Assembly (NCBI GenBank): GCA_029263855.1
Contig: JAJUFC010000008.1
Coordinates: 62,001 to 126,000 of the forward strand
Direction of reading: 5' to 3'
Length of the DNA: 64,000 bases
Origin: Candidatus Thermochlorobacteriaceae bacterium
GTDB lineage: Bacteria > Bacteroidota > Chlorobiia > Chlorobiales > Thermochlorobacteraceae
Part shown: positions 54,130-62,565 of the stretch, one piece after another
How positions within the stretch are numbered: the first letter of the stretch is position 1
Layout: each line of letters opens with the position of its first letter
Notes under the pieces: model-generated
What the model was told of the DNA's origin: nothing
The model's database searches: none
What the model saw: the letters and a program-made list of their open reading frames with translations, nothing else
Translations under genes and position numbers: made by a program

Positions 54130-55146
54130 ATGAAAAACATTGCCGCCGTTGTTTCCTCTCACGGAGAAGTTGATGTGCCAAGCGTGAAGGCATATTACGA
54201 GAACATGAAGCACATTTTCGCGCACGTCTCTGAAATCATGCCGATTCCCAAGCTCGCACGCCTTCTCATTCCGCCGATTGGCGCGGTCATTCAAGCGCGA
54301 AAATCCAAAAAGGAAGGCTACACGTCTCCGATGAACCGCATTAGTGCAAGCCAAGCCAAGCGCATTGAAGAAAAACTCCAACAAGCAAACTCACATGATT
54401 TTTCATTTAGGGTATTCAATACCTTCGAGACCATGCCGCCATACACGCACGATGTTTTGCATCACCTCATGCATGCCGAAAACGAGTATGACGGCATCAT
54501 CGCACTTGTGATGAATCCGATGGAGTCGGCGTTCAGTTGCGGCGCGATTTGTCGCTTTGCTTTGAAAGAACTTGGCACGAAGGCTTACGCGAAATTGCGT
54601 GTCGTTACAGGGCTTTACAAAAATCAAGCCTTGATGAATCTTTATGCTGACCACATTTTTTCGCTTGTTCCTGTTCTGCCTGAAAAAGCAGGCTTAATGA
54701 TTGCTCTTCACGGCACAGTGATTACCGATGCCAAAGGCAACCCTGTTCCTTTCCACAACGGCTATGCTGAAAATCAAACGCTGTTTCATCTCTTGAAACA
54801 AACCATTGAGCAAGATGGGCGCAACCGCTTTGAACGCATTGAGCCTGTTTATCTCAATCATCAAGTCGGCGGCAAATGGACCGAGCCGACGCTTGCACAA
54901 ACGATTTCTTCGTTCAAGAAACATCGCATTGAGCATGGGTTTCTTTTCGCCGCAGGCTACTTTGCCGACAACAGCGAAACCGAAGGCAACGCGCAATCGC
55001 ACTTAAAAAAAGCAGGATTCAAAACGGCACACTACATTCCTTGTGTGAATGAATCGGAGGCGTTTGCAACGCTTATGGCAAAGGAGATTTTGATTGCAAC
55101 CGAGCGATTGGTGTCGAGAGGAAAGTTCTTAGCAGAGACTTTTTAG
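54130..55146 (+). CDS. Ferrochelatase-like protein (HemH superfamily)
   Basis: This 338-residue protein aligns by eye with the ferrochelatase fold. An N-terminal strand and loop is followed by a region ending YTSPMNRISASQAKRIEEKL (about residues 61-80). MIALHG (about residue 195) corresponds to the SAHG motif whose His binds metal or porphyrin. NHQVGGKWTEPTLAQTI (about 248-264) sits where ferrochelatases have a glutamate- or arginine-VG motif with a P-x-T-x-E tail. Substitutions there make it uncertain that it is a true protoheme ferrochelatase; a chelatase paralogue is possible. The N-terminal SSHGEVD also resembles CbiX-type chelatases. The first-codon choice is ATG 54130, not an in-frame TTG 9 bases earlier. 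Confidence 0.7.
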   Translation: MKNIAAVVSSHGEVDVPSVKAYYENMKHIFAHVSEIMPIPKLARLLIPPIGAVIQARKSKKEGYTSPMNRISASQAKRIEEKLQQANSHDFSFRVFNTFETMPPYTHDVLHHLMHAENEYDGIIALVMNPMESAFSCGAICRFALKELGTKAYAKLRVVTGLYKNQALMNLYADHIFSLVPVLPEKAGLMIALHGTVITDAKGNPVPFHNGYAENQTLFHLLKQTIEQDGRNRFERIEPVYLNHQVGGKWTEPTLAQTISSFKKHRIEHGFLFAAGYFADNSETEGNAQSHLKKAGFKTAHYIPCVNESEAFATLMAKEILIATERLVSRGKFLAETF

Positions 55147-55175
55147 GACGGCTTTTTAAGCGCGGATTAAAACGC

Positions 55176-55201
55176 AAAAGCGACCGTTGGAGGTCGCTTT
55201 T
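55176..55201. terminator. Bidirectional terminator between ferrochelatase-like gene and tRNA-Leu
   Basis: A perfect 10-bp stem, AAAAGCGACC and GGTCGCTTTT, encloses the loop GTTGGA. It ends the plus-strand gene and, from the other side, the minus-strand tRNA-Leu transcript. Confidence 0.85.
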
Positions 55202-55222
55202 GACGTTGCTTTTGTTGCTTCG

Positions 55223-55307
55223 TACCGAAGGTCGGACTCGAACCGACACGTCTTTAAGGGACACTGGATTTTGAGTCCAGCGCGTCTACCAATTCCGCCA
55301 CTTCGGC
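55223..55307 (-). tRNA. tRNA-Leu (anticodon CAA)
   Basis: The minus strand gives a class II tRNA. The acceptor GCCGAAG pairs with CTTCGGT, with discriminator A. The anticodon stem CTGGA/TCCAG surrounds CTCAAAA, anticodon CAA (Leu TTG). A variable arm (TGTCCCTTAAAGACG) follows, and the T-arm contains GTCGGTTCGAGTCCGAC. The tRNA is 85 nt without encoded CCA. Confidence 0.95.
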
Positions 55308-55351
55308 AAGATGATTACTGCGCGTGATACGCGCAAGCACGGCTTTTTGTG

Positions 55352-55433
55352 TGCGAGAGGAGGGACTTGAACCCACACGCCTTGCGGCACGGGCTTCTAA
55401 GACCCGCGCGTCTGCCAATTTCGCCACTCTCGC
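55352..55433 (-). tRNA. tRNA-Leu (anticodon TAG)
   Basis: The minus strand gives a second class II tRNA-Leu, with acceptor GCGAGAG/CTCTCGC and discriminator A. The anticodon loop CTTAGAA carries TAG (Leu CTA). The variable arm reads TGCCGCAAGGCGT, and the T-arm contains TGTGGGTTCAAGTCCCTCC. It lies 44 bases upstream of the other tRNA-Leu, so the two are probably one transcript. Confidence 0.95.
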
Positions 55434-55460
55434 GCCGTGCTGTTGTTTCAAAAAACAGGG

Positions 55461-55470
55461 CGCAAATATA
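55461..55470 (-). promoter_or_regulatory. TAnnTTTGC -7 element for the tRNA-Leu pair
   Basis: The minus strand reads TATATTTGCG, 28 bases upstream of the first tRNA-Leu. The spacing is the same as for tRNA-Pro, which supports its being a real promoter. Confidence 0.55.
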
Positions 55471-55508
55471 CGGCTTTTCCGATTTTAAAAAAACGCTTTT
55501 TAATAAAA

Positions 55509-56342
55509 TTAAACTGCCGATTGCGCCAACGCATTTCGCATCGCCGCAACATACTCTTCTGCCCTTTTGGCAACCGCTTTCTCAAAGGCGCTCACCGAAC
55601 TAAACTCGCCGTCAGGATAAATCACCGCCCGACTAATGTTGATGAGCGCAGATTGATGACGCGAGTCTATGCCATATCGAACGGCATCTTCAAGCGAGCC
55701 GCCCTGCGCACCCACGCCCGGAATCAAAAAGCACAATCCTTCTGCTATCGCACGCAATCGTTTCAACTCTTCAGCACGATTTGCTCCAACAACCAATCCG
55801 ATATTCTCAAATTGATTCCACTCAATCGCTTTTTCTAATACCGCATCATAGAGCGGTTTGCCGTCCTCCAATCGCCGTTCTTCAAAATCTTTTGAACCGC
55901 TGTTTGAAGTGAGGCACAAAATCAAGGTCAATTTTTCCTTGTAAGAAAGAAACGGCTCAATCGAATCATAGCCCATATAAGGCGGCACGGTTACGGCGTC
56001 GAATCCCCAAGTTTCAAAAAATGCCGTTGCGTAAAGGCGCGAGGTGTTTCCAATATCGGCGCGTTTAGCATCGGCAATCGTAACTACGTTTTTCGGCAAA
56101 TGATGAAGAAGCGCATCGAGCGCGTGCAAGCCTTTCAAGCCTAAGGCTTCATAGAACGCAAAGTTCGGCTTGTAGGCAACTGCAACCTCATATGTGGCAC
56201 TGACAATAGATTTCGTGAATTCCGTAATAGGGTCTTGCATGCGCAAAAAGAGCGTCGGGATTTTTTGCACGTCGGGGTCTAATCCGACAGAGAGAAATGA
56301 TTTTTTTTGTTCGATGAGCGCGTTAATTCGCTTTTTAATCAT
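55509..56342 (-). CDS. pyrF: Orotidine-5'-phosphate decarboxylase
   Basis: This 277-residue enzyme of pyrimidine synthesis belongs to the longer subgroup of OMP decarboxylases. FLSVGLDPDVQKIP (about residues 16-29), AYKPNFAFYEALG and TIADAKRADIGNTS (about 94-107, with catalytic Asp-x-Lys) are visible, and LIPGVGAQGGSLEDAVRYG closes the barrel. The length is normal for the subgroup. It follows the tRNA-Leu pair, divergent from neither; its start lies 101 bases from cobS. No UMP-synthase fusion is seen. Confidence 0.95.
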   Translation of the reverse strand: MIKKRINALIEQKKSFLSVGLDPDVQKIPTLFLRMQDPITEFTKSIVSATYEVAVAYKPNFAFYEALGLKGLHALDALLHHLPKNVVTIADAKRADIGNTSRLYATAFFETWGFDAVTVPPYMGYDSIEPFLSYKEKLTLILCLTSNSGSKDFEERRLEDGKPLYDAVLEKAIEWNQFENIGLVVGANRAEELKRLRAIAEGLCFLIPGVGAQGGSLEDAVRYGIDSRHQSALINISRAVIYPDGEFSSVSAFEKAVAKRAEEYVAAMRNALAQSAV

Positions 56343-56443
56343 AGTGTTTTGTGAGCAGGTCTAACAGTTGAACTTGCGCAGGACTGTGAGAATAACGTTT
56401 TCAAACTCCTTTACAAAGAGCCAAATCGGCTTTTGGATAATTA

Positions 56444-57211
56444 TCACGCCGACAAAGAGACGCCATAGATTCCCAAATAAACGCCGAGTTCAACCAGTTG
56501 ATTTGCCGCCCCAAGCGCGTCCCCCGTAATTCCGCCGATTCTTTTTAGAAAAAATCTTCCCGCCAGTAGCGTTCCCAATAAGCATACACCGATGGCAAAG
56601 ATTCCACCCTCTTCAAGCAACCACACACACAAGAGCACGGTATAGAGGCTTGCAAACACAAGGCGTTTCAGCGATGCCTTTTGCGCAAATGGCTTTGAAC
56701 TTGTCGATTCGCTTCGCGCATAATCGAGCGCATAAATCAGCGGTAGGCTTGAATAGCGTCCGAGCAGATGTGCCACAACGAGCGTTGAAAGAGTAAGTGA
56801 ATCATCTTGTTTGAAAATTTCGGTCAGCACGAGCAGTTTTGCGGTGAGAAAAAGCCATAGCGCGATTGCGCCGTAAGTTCCGATGCGGCTATCCTTCATA
56901 ATTTCCAACGTTCGCTCTTTTGTGTATCCGCCGCCGAAGCCGTCGGCAGAATCGGCAAGTCCGTCTTCGTGAAATGCGCCCGTAAGCAAAATCGTTGTTG
57001 CCATTGAGATTAAAACGGCAAGGACCGGGGAAATGACTTGCGACGCTATTACAAGCACACCTGCACCAATGCTTCCCACGCCTGCACCGACAAGCGGAAA
57101 GTAACAAGTTGATTGAGATAGGTGTTCGGGGTCGTATTTGACAAAGCGCGAGACGGGCAAGCGCGTTAGGAACATCACGGCGGAAAGCAAAATGTTCAAC
57201 TCTCTCTTCAT
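56444..57211 (-). CDS. cobS: Cobalamin-5'-phosphate synthase CobS
   Basis: This 255-residue membrane enzyme joins activated cobinamide with alpha-ribazole phosphate in the last part of B12 synthesis. FVKYDPEHLSQSTCYFPLVGAGVGSIGAG (about residues 22-50) and GAFHEDGLADSADGFGGGYTKERTLEIMKDSRIGTYG (about 92-128) are its signatures. It starts directly at the preceding kinase stop with no gap. cobT lies on the far side of that kinase. Confidence 0.95.
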   Translation of the reverse strand: MKRELNILLSAVMFLTRLPVSRFVKYDPEHLSQSTCYFPLVGAGVGSIGAGVLVIASQVISPVLAVLISMATTILLTGAFHEDGLADSADGFGGGYTKERTLEIMKDSRIGTYGAIALWLFLTAKLLVLTEIFKQDDSLTLSTLVVAHLLGRYSSLPLIYALDYARSESTSSKPFAQKASLKRLVFASLYTVLLCVWLLEEGGIFAIGVCLLGTLLAGRFFLKRIGGITGDALGAANQLVELGVYLGIYGVSLSA

Positions 57212-59689
57212 TCATTCAATCGCGGGGAGTTCCACAAAAAAGGTCGTTCCTTTTCCCTTGCCTTCGGATTCTGCCCAAATTTTGCCCCGATGTTTTTCCA
57301 CTAAATTCTTCACAATGTAAAGCCCTAATCCTGTGGACGTCTCGTTTGCGGTTGGCTTCGATGAGAGTTTTTGGAACGGTTGGTAGAGTTTTTTCAAGTC
57401 ATCTTCGCTCATGCCAAGTCCTTCATCTTTAATCACAACATGCGCTATGCCCGACTTCGCATGTTTGGTGTCGCTTTCGCGGCGCATCATGCTTTTTTTA
57501 AGGTCTAACTTCTCTATCGTTACGGTTACATTTTTTCCACTCGGAGAATATTTGACTGCGTTGCTAATCACGTTTTCAAATATCTCGTAAAGTTTATTTG
57601 GCTCTGCTTCTACGATGCACTTGTCTTTTTCTTGAAGGTGTATCACGATATTTTTTTCTTTGGCTAAAATTTCTTGATTAGCCGAGACGTAGTGAATAAT
57701 TTGATTGAGATTCGTCGGCTCAAAGTTCATCATCGTTTCCTTTTCACTATTCGCCGATTGGAGCAAATCTTGAACCAACGAGAGCATTCGCTTGACCGAC
57801 CGATTGATAGCCTCTGAATATGATTTTACCGTTTCTGATGAACTTTCTAACTGAATTAGTTCTGAAAATCCGCCAATCACATTAAGCGGGTTTTTGAGGT
57901 CGTGGACGGCAATCGCGAGCAGTTCGCTTTTAAGTTTACTTGCGTTTTGTAGTTTCGTATTCGCTTCGTTGAGTCGTTCAATCGTGATTTCGCGCTCTCG
58001 CTCTTGCATTTTGCGACGCGTAATATCCTCGAACGTCCATAAACTTCCTCGATATTTTCCATGATGAAACAGCGGCATAAATGAAAACTCGTATATTCTT
58101 TCACTCGCTTGCTTGACCTCTTTTTTCACTATTGTCTTCTGCTCATAAAAGGATTGCTCGAAGAATTTCCGTGCCTTCTCACTTTCAACGGTTTTTTTGC
58201 GAACTAACACACGCAATCGGTCTGCACTTCTCGAGATAAAATCCTCTGGCTTACCTTCTATCTCAAACATATCAAGCAATCGTTGATTGACGATATGCGT
58301 TTTGCGATGTTCATCTTCAATCAAAATGCCTTCGGGCAGAACGGATAAAAGTGCTTTAATGCGGCTATTTTGAAATTCTAAATCGGCTTTTTGAAGCTCT
58401 GTTTCAGAGATAATTGCCGCAAGCGTATCGTGCGCCCTGAAGAGCCGTTCATTGAGGGCTTTGAGTTCTTTCGATTCGGCTTTCATTTTCTCGGCTAAAA
58501 ACGCCGCTTTGGAACGCAGGAAAAATTCGTTCTGCTTTTTCTCGGTTAGAATTTGGGTATAGCGGCAATACTCTTTATGAAACTCGAGCGCGTTTTTGTA
58601 GTCTCCTTGGGCTTCCGCACAACGGCTTAATGATTCACAGGCATGAGCACAAGGGTTGTAAGCAGAGTGAAGCTCGGCACTTGACAGCATTTTTTCATAC
58701 CACTCTCTTGCAAGCGACCAATTCTTTTTCTGCTCATAAATGAACGCGATTCCCTTGTAAATATCAAATATCGCGCTTTCGCTCTTGCTTTCTGATTGTA
58801 GCCTCAACGCCTCTTGATAGGCTTCTGAGGCTTCATCAAACTGTTGTTTTTCGCAATAGACATTGCCGAGTCCTACGATGGCTCTAATTTGTTCACCTAT
58901 CCACTGATATAAGCGGCTCAATTCAAGAGCGCGAGAGAAATCGGCTTTAGCTTCATCGAGTTGCTTGCTGGCTAAAAACATTAACCCTCGCCCATTGAGC
59001 ATTTCAATCATTTGTGGGGAGTTTGGGTCGCCCAGCACTTCTATCGCTTTTGAAATCGTTTGTAGTGCGTTTTCATTTTGACGAGTTTCATAGTAAAGCC
59101 CACTGATATTGTGCAAAATCGTCGCCGTTTTTCCGTTATCGTCGGTTTTCTCAAAGTATTTTTCTGCTTTTAGCATTAATTCAATCGCATTTTCGTATTC
59201 GCCTAACGAGGCATATACGCACGCTTTGCTATTGAGTGCATTGAAATACGCTTTTTCCTTTCTAATCGCGTCGTAATTTTTAATCGCTTTATCGAGTTCT
59301 ACCAGTGCCTCTTCGTGATTTCCCATTCTCCATTTTGTCAATCCTGCAATCTCGAAATTCCTTGCTTGCAGAGCGGTGAATTGCTCTTTCTCGATGAAAT
59401 TCAGTAAGGTATCAAGGTCTTTTTTTGCGTCGGCAAGTTTTTGCAAGGCAAGCGGATAATCGCACATAATCAAACTGCAATAGGCTTGATTGTTTAGCCC
59501 GCAAACGCGCAAGGCAATCTGTTGTGCTTTGTCTTTTTGATTTTCAGACGCACTTTCGTTGTTGAGTTGAAGTCGTTTTTCGATTTCGTCGAGTACTTCT
59601 TTTGGCGAAGCGGTCATTTTTTTCTTCGCTTCACACAAGTATTGCTCAAGGTCTTGGATTAAAGGTTCTTGTTGTTGCTGACTGGTCAT
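57212..59689 (-). CDS. TPR-PAS histidine kinase (soluble)
   Basis: This 825-residue protein has tetratricopeptide repeats over about residues 40-390, a coiled coil (about 400-440) and a PAS domain (about 440-560, from LLSVLPEGILIEDEHRKTHIV to the FEDITRRKMQERER end). The kinase core follows: LLAIAVHDLKNPLNVIGGFSELI, FENVISNAVKYSP, IKDEGLGMSEDD and ETSTGLGLYIVKNLV. Unlike the two other TPR kinases it has the PAS module and a different linker. It sits between cobT and cobS on the same strand with no gap to cobS, so it is probably cotranscribed with cobalamin genes. No membrane segment is seen. Confidence 0.93.
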   Translation of the reverse strand: MTSQQQQEPLIQDLEQYLCEAKKKMTASPKEVLDEIEKRLQLNNESASENQKDKAQQIALRVCGLNNQAYCSLIMCDYPLALQKLADAKKDLDTLLNFIEKEQFTALQARNFEIAGLTKWRMGNHEEALVELDKAIKNYDAIRKEKAYFNALNSKACVYASLGEYENAIELMLKAEKYFEKTDDNGKTATILHNISGLYYETRQNENALQTISKAIEVLGDPNSPQMIEMLNGRGLMFLASKQLDEAKADFSRALELSRLYQWIGEQIRAIVGLGNVYCEKQQFDEASEAYQEALRLQSESKSESAIFDIYKGIAFIYEQKKNWSLAREWYEKMLSSAELHSAYNPCAHACESLSRCAEAQGDYKNALEFHKEYCRYTQILTEKKQNEFFLRSKAAFLAEKMKAESKELKALNERLFRAHDTLAAIISETELQKADLEFQNSRIKALLSVLPEGILIEDEHRKTHIVNQRLLDMFEIEGKPEDFISRSADRLRVLVRKKTVESEKARKFFEQSFYEQKTIVKKEVKQASERIYEFSFMPLFHHGKYRGSLWTFEDITRRKMQEREREITIERLNEANTKLQNASKLKSELLAIAVHDLKNPLNVIGGFSELIQLESSSETVKSYSEAINRSVKRMLSLVQDLLQSANSEKETMMNFEPTNLNQIIHYVSANQEILAKEKNIVIHLQEKDKCIVEAEPNKLYEIFENVISNAVKYSPSGKNVTVTIEKLDLKKSMMRRESDTKHAKSGIAHVVIKDEGLGMSEDDLKKLYQPFQKLSSKPTANETSTGLGLYIVKNLVEKHRGKIWAESEGKGKGTTFFVELPAIE

Positions 59690-59706
59690 GACAGAGTTTC
59701 AGAAAC

Positions 59707-60729
59707 TTACCTTACTTTGTTAGAAACGCCTGCTTCATCAAACGAAGCCATTTCGGTCATAATTTTCGCGGCGGCTTCAATGAGATGCATCGCGAGAGCC
59801 GCGCCCGTGCCTTCGCCGAGACGCATCTCCAAATGCAATAGCGGCTTTGCGCCAAGGCCGGCTAAAACACGCTTGTGAGCGTTTTCGTTTGATAAGTGTC
59901 CCCAAAAGCAAATGGATTGAACTGAATCGTTCATTTGAATCGCCGCCAATGCCGCCGCCGTTGCAATAAATCCATCAACGACAACCGGGATTTTATGCTC
60001 CGCCGCTTCGAGCAACACCCCAACCATCGCAACGATTTCAAAGCCGCCCACGCACGAAAGCCAGTGAATCACATCGGCATCGTCTATTTTATGCTTTTCG
60101 ATTGATTCTTCCACAGCACGAATTTTTCGTTTCATCGTTTCGTCACTTGCGCCTGTGCCACGGCCAACGGTTTCCTCTGCGGGCAACCCTAACAACGCTG
60201 AAACAATCGCCGATGCCGACGTCGTGTTGCCAATGCCCATTTCGCCGATGCCTAAAAGCGAAACGCCCGCAAACTTTGCTAATCGCACCTGCTCTCTTCC
60301 TGCCTCAATGGCTTTTGAAAATTCGGAGAAGGTCATCGCAGGCTCTTTGAGAAAATTGCGCGTGCCGTAGCGAACTTTTCGGTTGAAAAATATCCGTGAA
60401 TCAACATCGCTTCCGAAGTCCATTTCCACACCCACGTCAATCACACAAAGTTCAATTCCGCCGTGCGCCGACAGCACATTAATTGCCGCGCCGCCGCGCA
60501 AAAAATTCAAGACCATCTGCCCTGTTACTTCTTTCGGATAAGCACTCACACCTTCATCAGCAATGCCGTGCGAAGCGGCAAACACCAACATTCGCTTTTT
60601 TGTGATGGTCGGCGAAAGCGTGTTTTGAATCACGCATAACTGCACCGCAACTTCTTCCAATAAGCCAAGTGAACCAAGTGGTTTTGTTTTTTGATTGATT
60701 TTTTCTTGTGCAAGTTTTTGAATGTTCAT
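59707..60729 (-). CDS. cobT: Nicotinate-nucleotide:dimethylbenzimidazole phosphoribosyltransferase CobT
   Basis: This 340-residue enzyme (from the ATG at 60729) activates the lower B12 ligand. QKTKPLGSLGLLEEVAVQL (about residues 11-29), FAASHGIADEGVSAYPKEVT and FLRGGAAINVL, then LGIGEMGIGNTTSASAI, match the family. It precedes the TPR-PAS kinase by 17 bases. The alternative ATG at 60777 lies inside the promoter gap shared with the divergent amylase gene and adds no conserved sequence. A TAACTTCG element (60750-60757, minus strand) may be its promoter. Confidence 0.95.
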   Translation of the reverse strand: MNIQKLAQEKINQKTKPLGSLGLLEEVAVQLCVIQNTLSPTITKKRMLVFAASHGIADEGVSAYPKEVTGQMVLNFLRGGAAINVLSAHGGIELCVIDVGVEMDFGSDVDSRIFFNRKVRYGTRNFLKEPAMTFSEFSKAIEAGREQVRLAKFAGVSLLGIGEMGIGNTTSASAIVSALLGLPAEETVGRGTGASDETMKRKIRAVEESIEKHKIDDADVIHWLSCVGGFEIVAMVGVLLEAAEHKIPVVVDGFIATAAALAAIQMNDSVQSICFWGHLSNENAHKRVLAGLGAKPLLHLEMRLGEGTGAALAMHLIEAAAKIMTEMASFDEAGVSNKVR

Positions 60730-60802
60730 TGCTATCTTTTGTTTTTTTGCGAAGTTACATAACGGTTCGCACTTCAACTGTGTTCAAACAATCTTCATTT
60801 GC

Positions 60803-62542
60803 ATGCGTCGCTATTTTCTCATCGGATTTCTCTTCTTTTCAATGTGTTCTTCCAACAAACCACAAATGCCTTGGACACACGGTGCCATCTTTTATCAAAT
60901 TTTCCCTGAACGCTTCTACAACGGCAATCCGAACAATGACCCTTCGCCTGACAAATCCGCGCCAACCGCAAAAGCGCATCGTTGGACGAGCAACTGGTAT
61001 GCGCTTTCCGACGAAGAAAAAAATCATTCGCTTGATTTTTGGCAAAACATTTACCGACGCAAATATGGCGGCGATTTAGAAGGCATCATCAAAAAACTTG
61101 ATTACTTGAAATCGCTCGGCGTTACCGCGATTTACTTGAACCCGATTTTTGAAGCGCCGTCTTCTCACAAATATGACGCTTCTTCGCTTCATCACGTCGA
61201 CGTCAATTTCGGCAACGACCCCGAAGGCGATTTGAAACTCATCGCCGAAGAAGATTTTACCAACCCGACCACTTGGAAGTGGACAAGCGCGGATTTGCTT
61301 TTTCTCAAACTCATAGATGAAGCGCACAAGCGAAACATTCGCGTCGTGATTGATGGCGTGTTCAATCACGTCGGCACGCAGTTTCCGCCCTTTCAAGACG
61401 TCGCAAAGCATCAAGCCGATTCGCGCTACAAGGAGTGGTTTGAGATTTTGAGCTTCGAGGATTCCGCGACGGGAAAAAAGTTTGACTACAAAGGCTGGTG
61501 GGGACACAAGTCGCTTCCCGAACTCAAACGCGACTCGCTCACGGGGCTCGCCGACGCACCCAAACAATACATCTTTGCCATCACGAAACGATGGACTGCC
61601 CCAAACGGCGACATCTCGAAGGGCGTTGACGGATGGCGACTCGACGCCGCTGACGACTTGCCGCACGCTTTCTGGAAAGAGTGGCGAACTTTCATCAAAT
61701 CTATCAATCCAAATACTTTTCTTGTTGGAGAAATCTGGAAGAACGCCAAAGAGTGGATGCAAGGCGATGAATTCGATGCCGTGATGAACTATCAATTCGC
61801 CGTCTTCACGCACCAACTATTTGTTCAAAATGTCTTGAAGCCTTCGGAGTTCAAACTTAAAATCGAGGAACTTCTCGCCTCTTATCCTGATTCCGCCAAT
61901 TACACGCTTCTTAACCTTTACGATTCGCACGATACCGAACGCTTACCCTCGCGCCTCGTCAATCTCAATCGCCATTTTGACCAATACGCAGGGCTTCGCG
62001 CCAACAAAGACTACCAACTTCGCCCGCCTAACGACGACGAATATCAACTTCAAAAACTTTTGATGCTCTTTCAATTTGCTTATATCGGTTCGCCGATGCT
62101 CTACTACGGCACAGAGGCGGGAATGTGGGGCGCAGACGACCCCGATTGCCGAAAGCCAATGGTATGGAAAGAATTTCAGTATGACGATGAAAACGCCGAA
62201 CTCATCACAGGCAAATCTGAACCGTTCAAAGTTGCGTTCAACGAACAAGTGTATCGCGATTACAAAACGCTCATTGACTTACATCATCGCCACCCTGCGC
62301 TCAAATACGGCAAGTTCAATTTTCTCGTGGCTGATGATGAAAAAAATGTTATTGCGTTTGAACGCTCTTACCAAACCGAAAAAATCATTCTCGTCTTGAA
62401 TCTTTCCGCATCGGAACAAACCGTTGAACTTTCTTCGTCCAACAAACTCACTGACTTGCTCACACAACGCTCTTTTGCGGTTCAGAATGGGAAAGTTCTT
62501 CTGACGCTCGCGCCGAGAAGCGGATTGTTATTGCGCGAATAA
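60803..62542 (+). CDS. Alpha-amylase family (GH13) lipoprotein
   Basis: This 579-residue GH13 hydrolase begins with a short signal, MRRYFLIGFLFFSMCSSN, whose Cys15 sits in a lipobox-like FSMC, so it is probably an anchored lipoprotein. The catalytic barrel has VVIDGVFNHVG (about residue 190), GVDGWRLDAADD (nucleophile Asp), FLVGEIWK (acid/base Glu) and LYDSHDTERL (transition-state Asp). The N-terminus HGAIFYQIFPERFYNGNP resembles cyclomaltodextrinase/neopullulanase enzymes. It should break down maltodextrins outside the inner membrane. The ATG at 60803 is favoured over the longer frame from 60722. The gene is divergent from cobT. Confidence 0.9.
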   Translation: MRRYFLIGFLFFSMCSSNKPQMPWTHGAIFYQIFPERFYNGNPNNDPSPDKSAPTAKAHRWTSNWYALSDEEKNHSLDFWQNIYRRKYGGDLEGIIKKLDYLKSLGVTAIYLNPIFEAPSSHKYDASSLHHVDVNFGNDPEGDLKLIAEEDFTNPTTWKWTSADLLFLKLIDEAHKRNIRVVIDGVFNHVGTQFPPFQDVAKHQADSRYKEWFEILSFEDSATGKKFDYKGWWGHKSLPELKRDSLTGLADAPKQYIFAITKRWTAPNGDISKGVDGWRLDAADDLPHAFWKEWRTFIKSINPNTFLVGEIWKNAKEWMQGDEFDAVMNYQFAVFTHQLFVQNVLKPSEFKLKIEELLASYPDSANYTLLNLYDSHDTERLPSRLVNLNRHFDQYAGLRANKDYQLRPPNDDEYQLQKLLMLFQFAYIGSPMLYYGTEAGMWGADDPDCRKPMVWKEFQYDDENAELITGKSEPFKVAFNEQVYRDYKTLIDLHHRHPALKYGKFNFLVADDEKNVIAFERSYQTEKIILVLNLSASEQTVELSSSNKLTDLLTQRSFAVQNGKVLLTLAPRSGLLLRE

Positions 62543-62565
62543 CATGAGTTTGGCATAGCCTTAAA

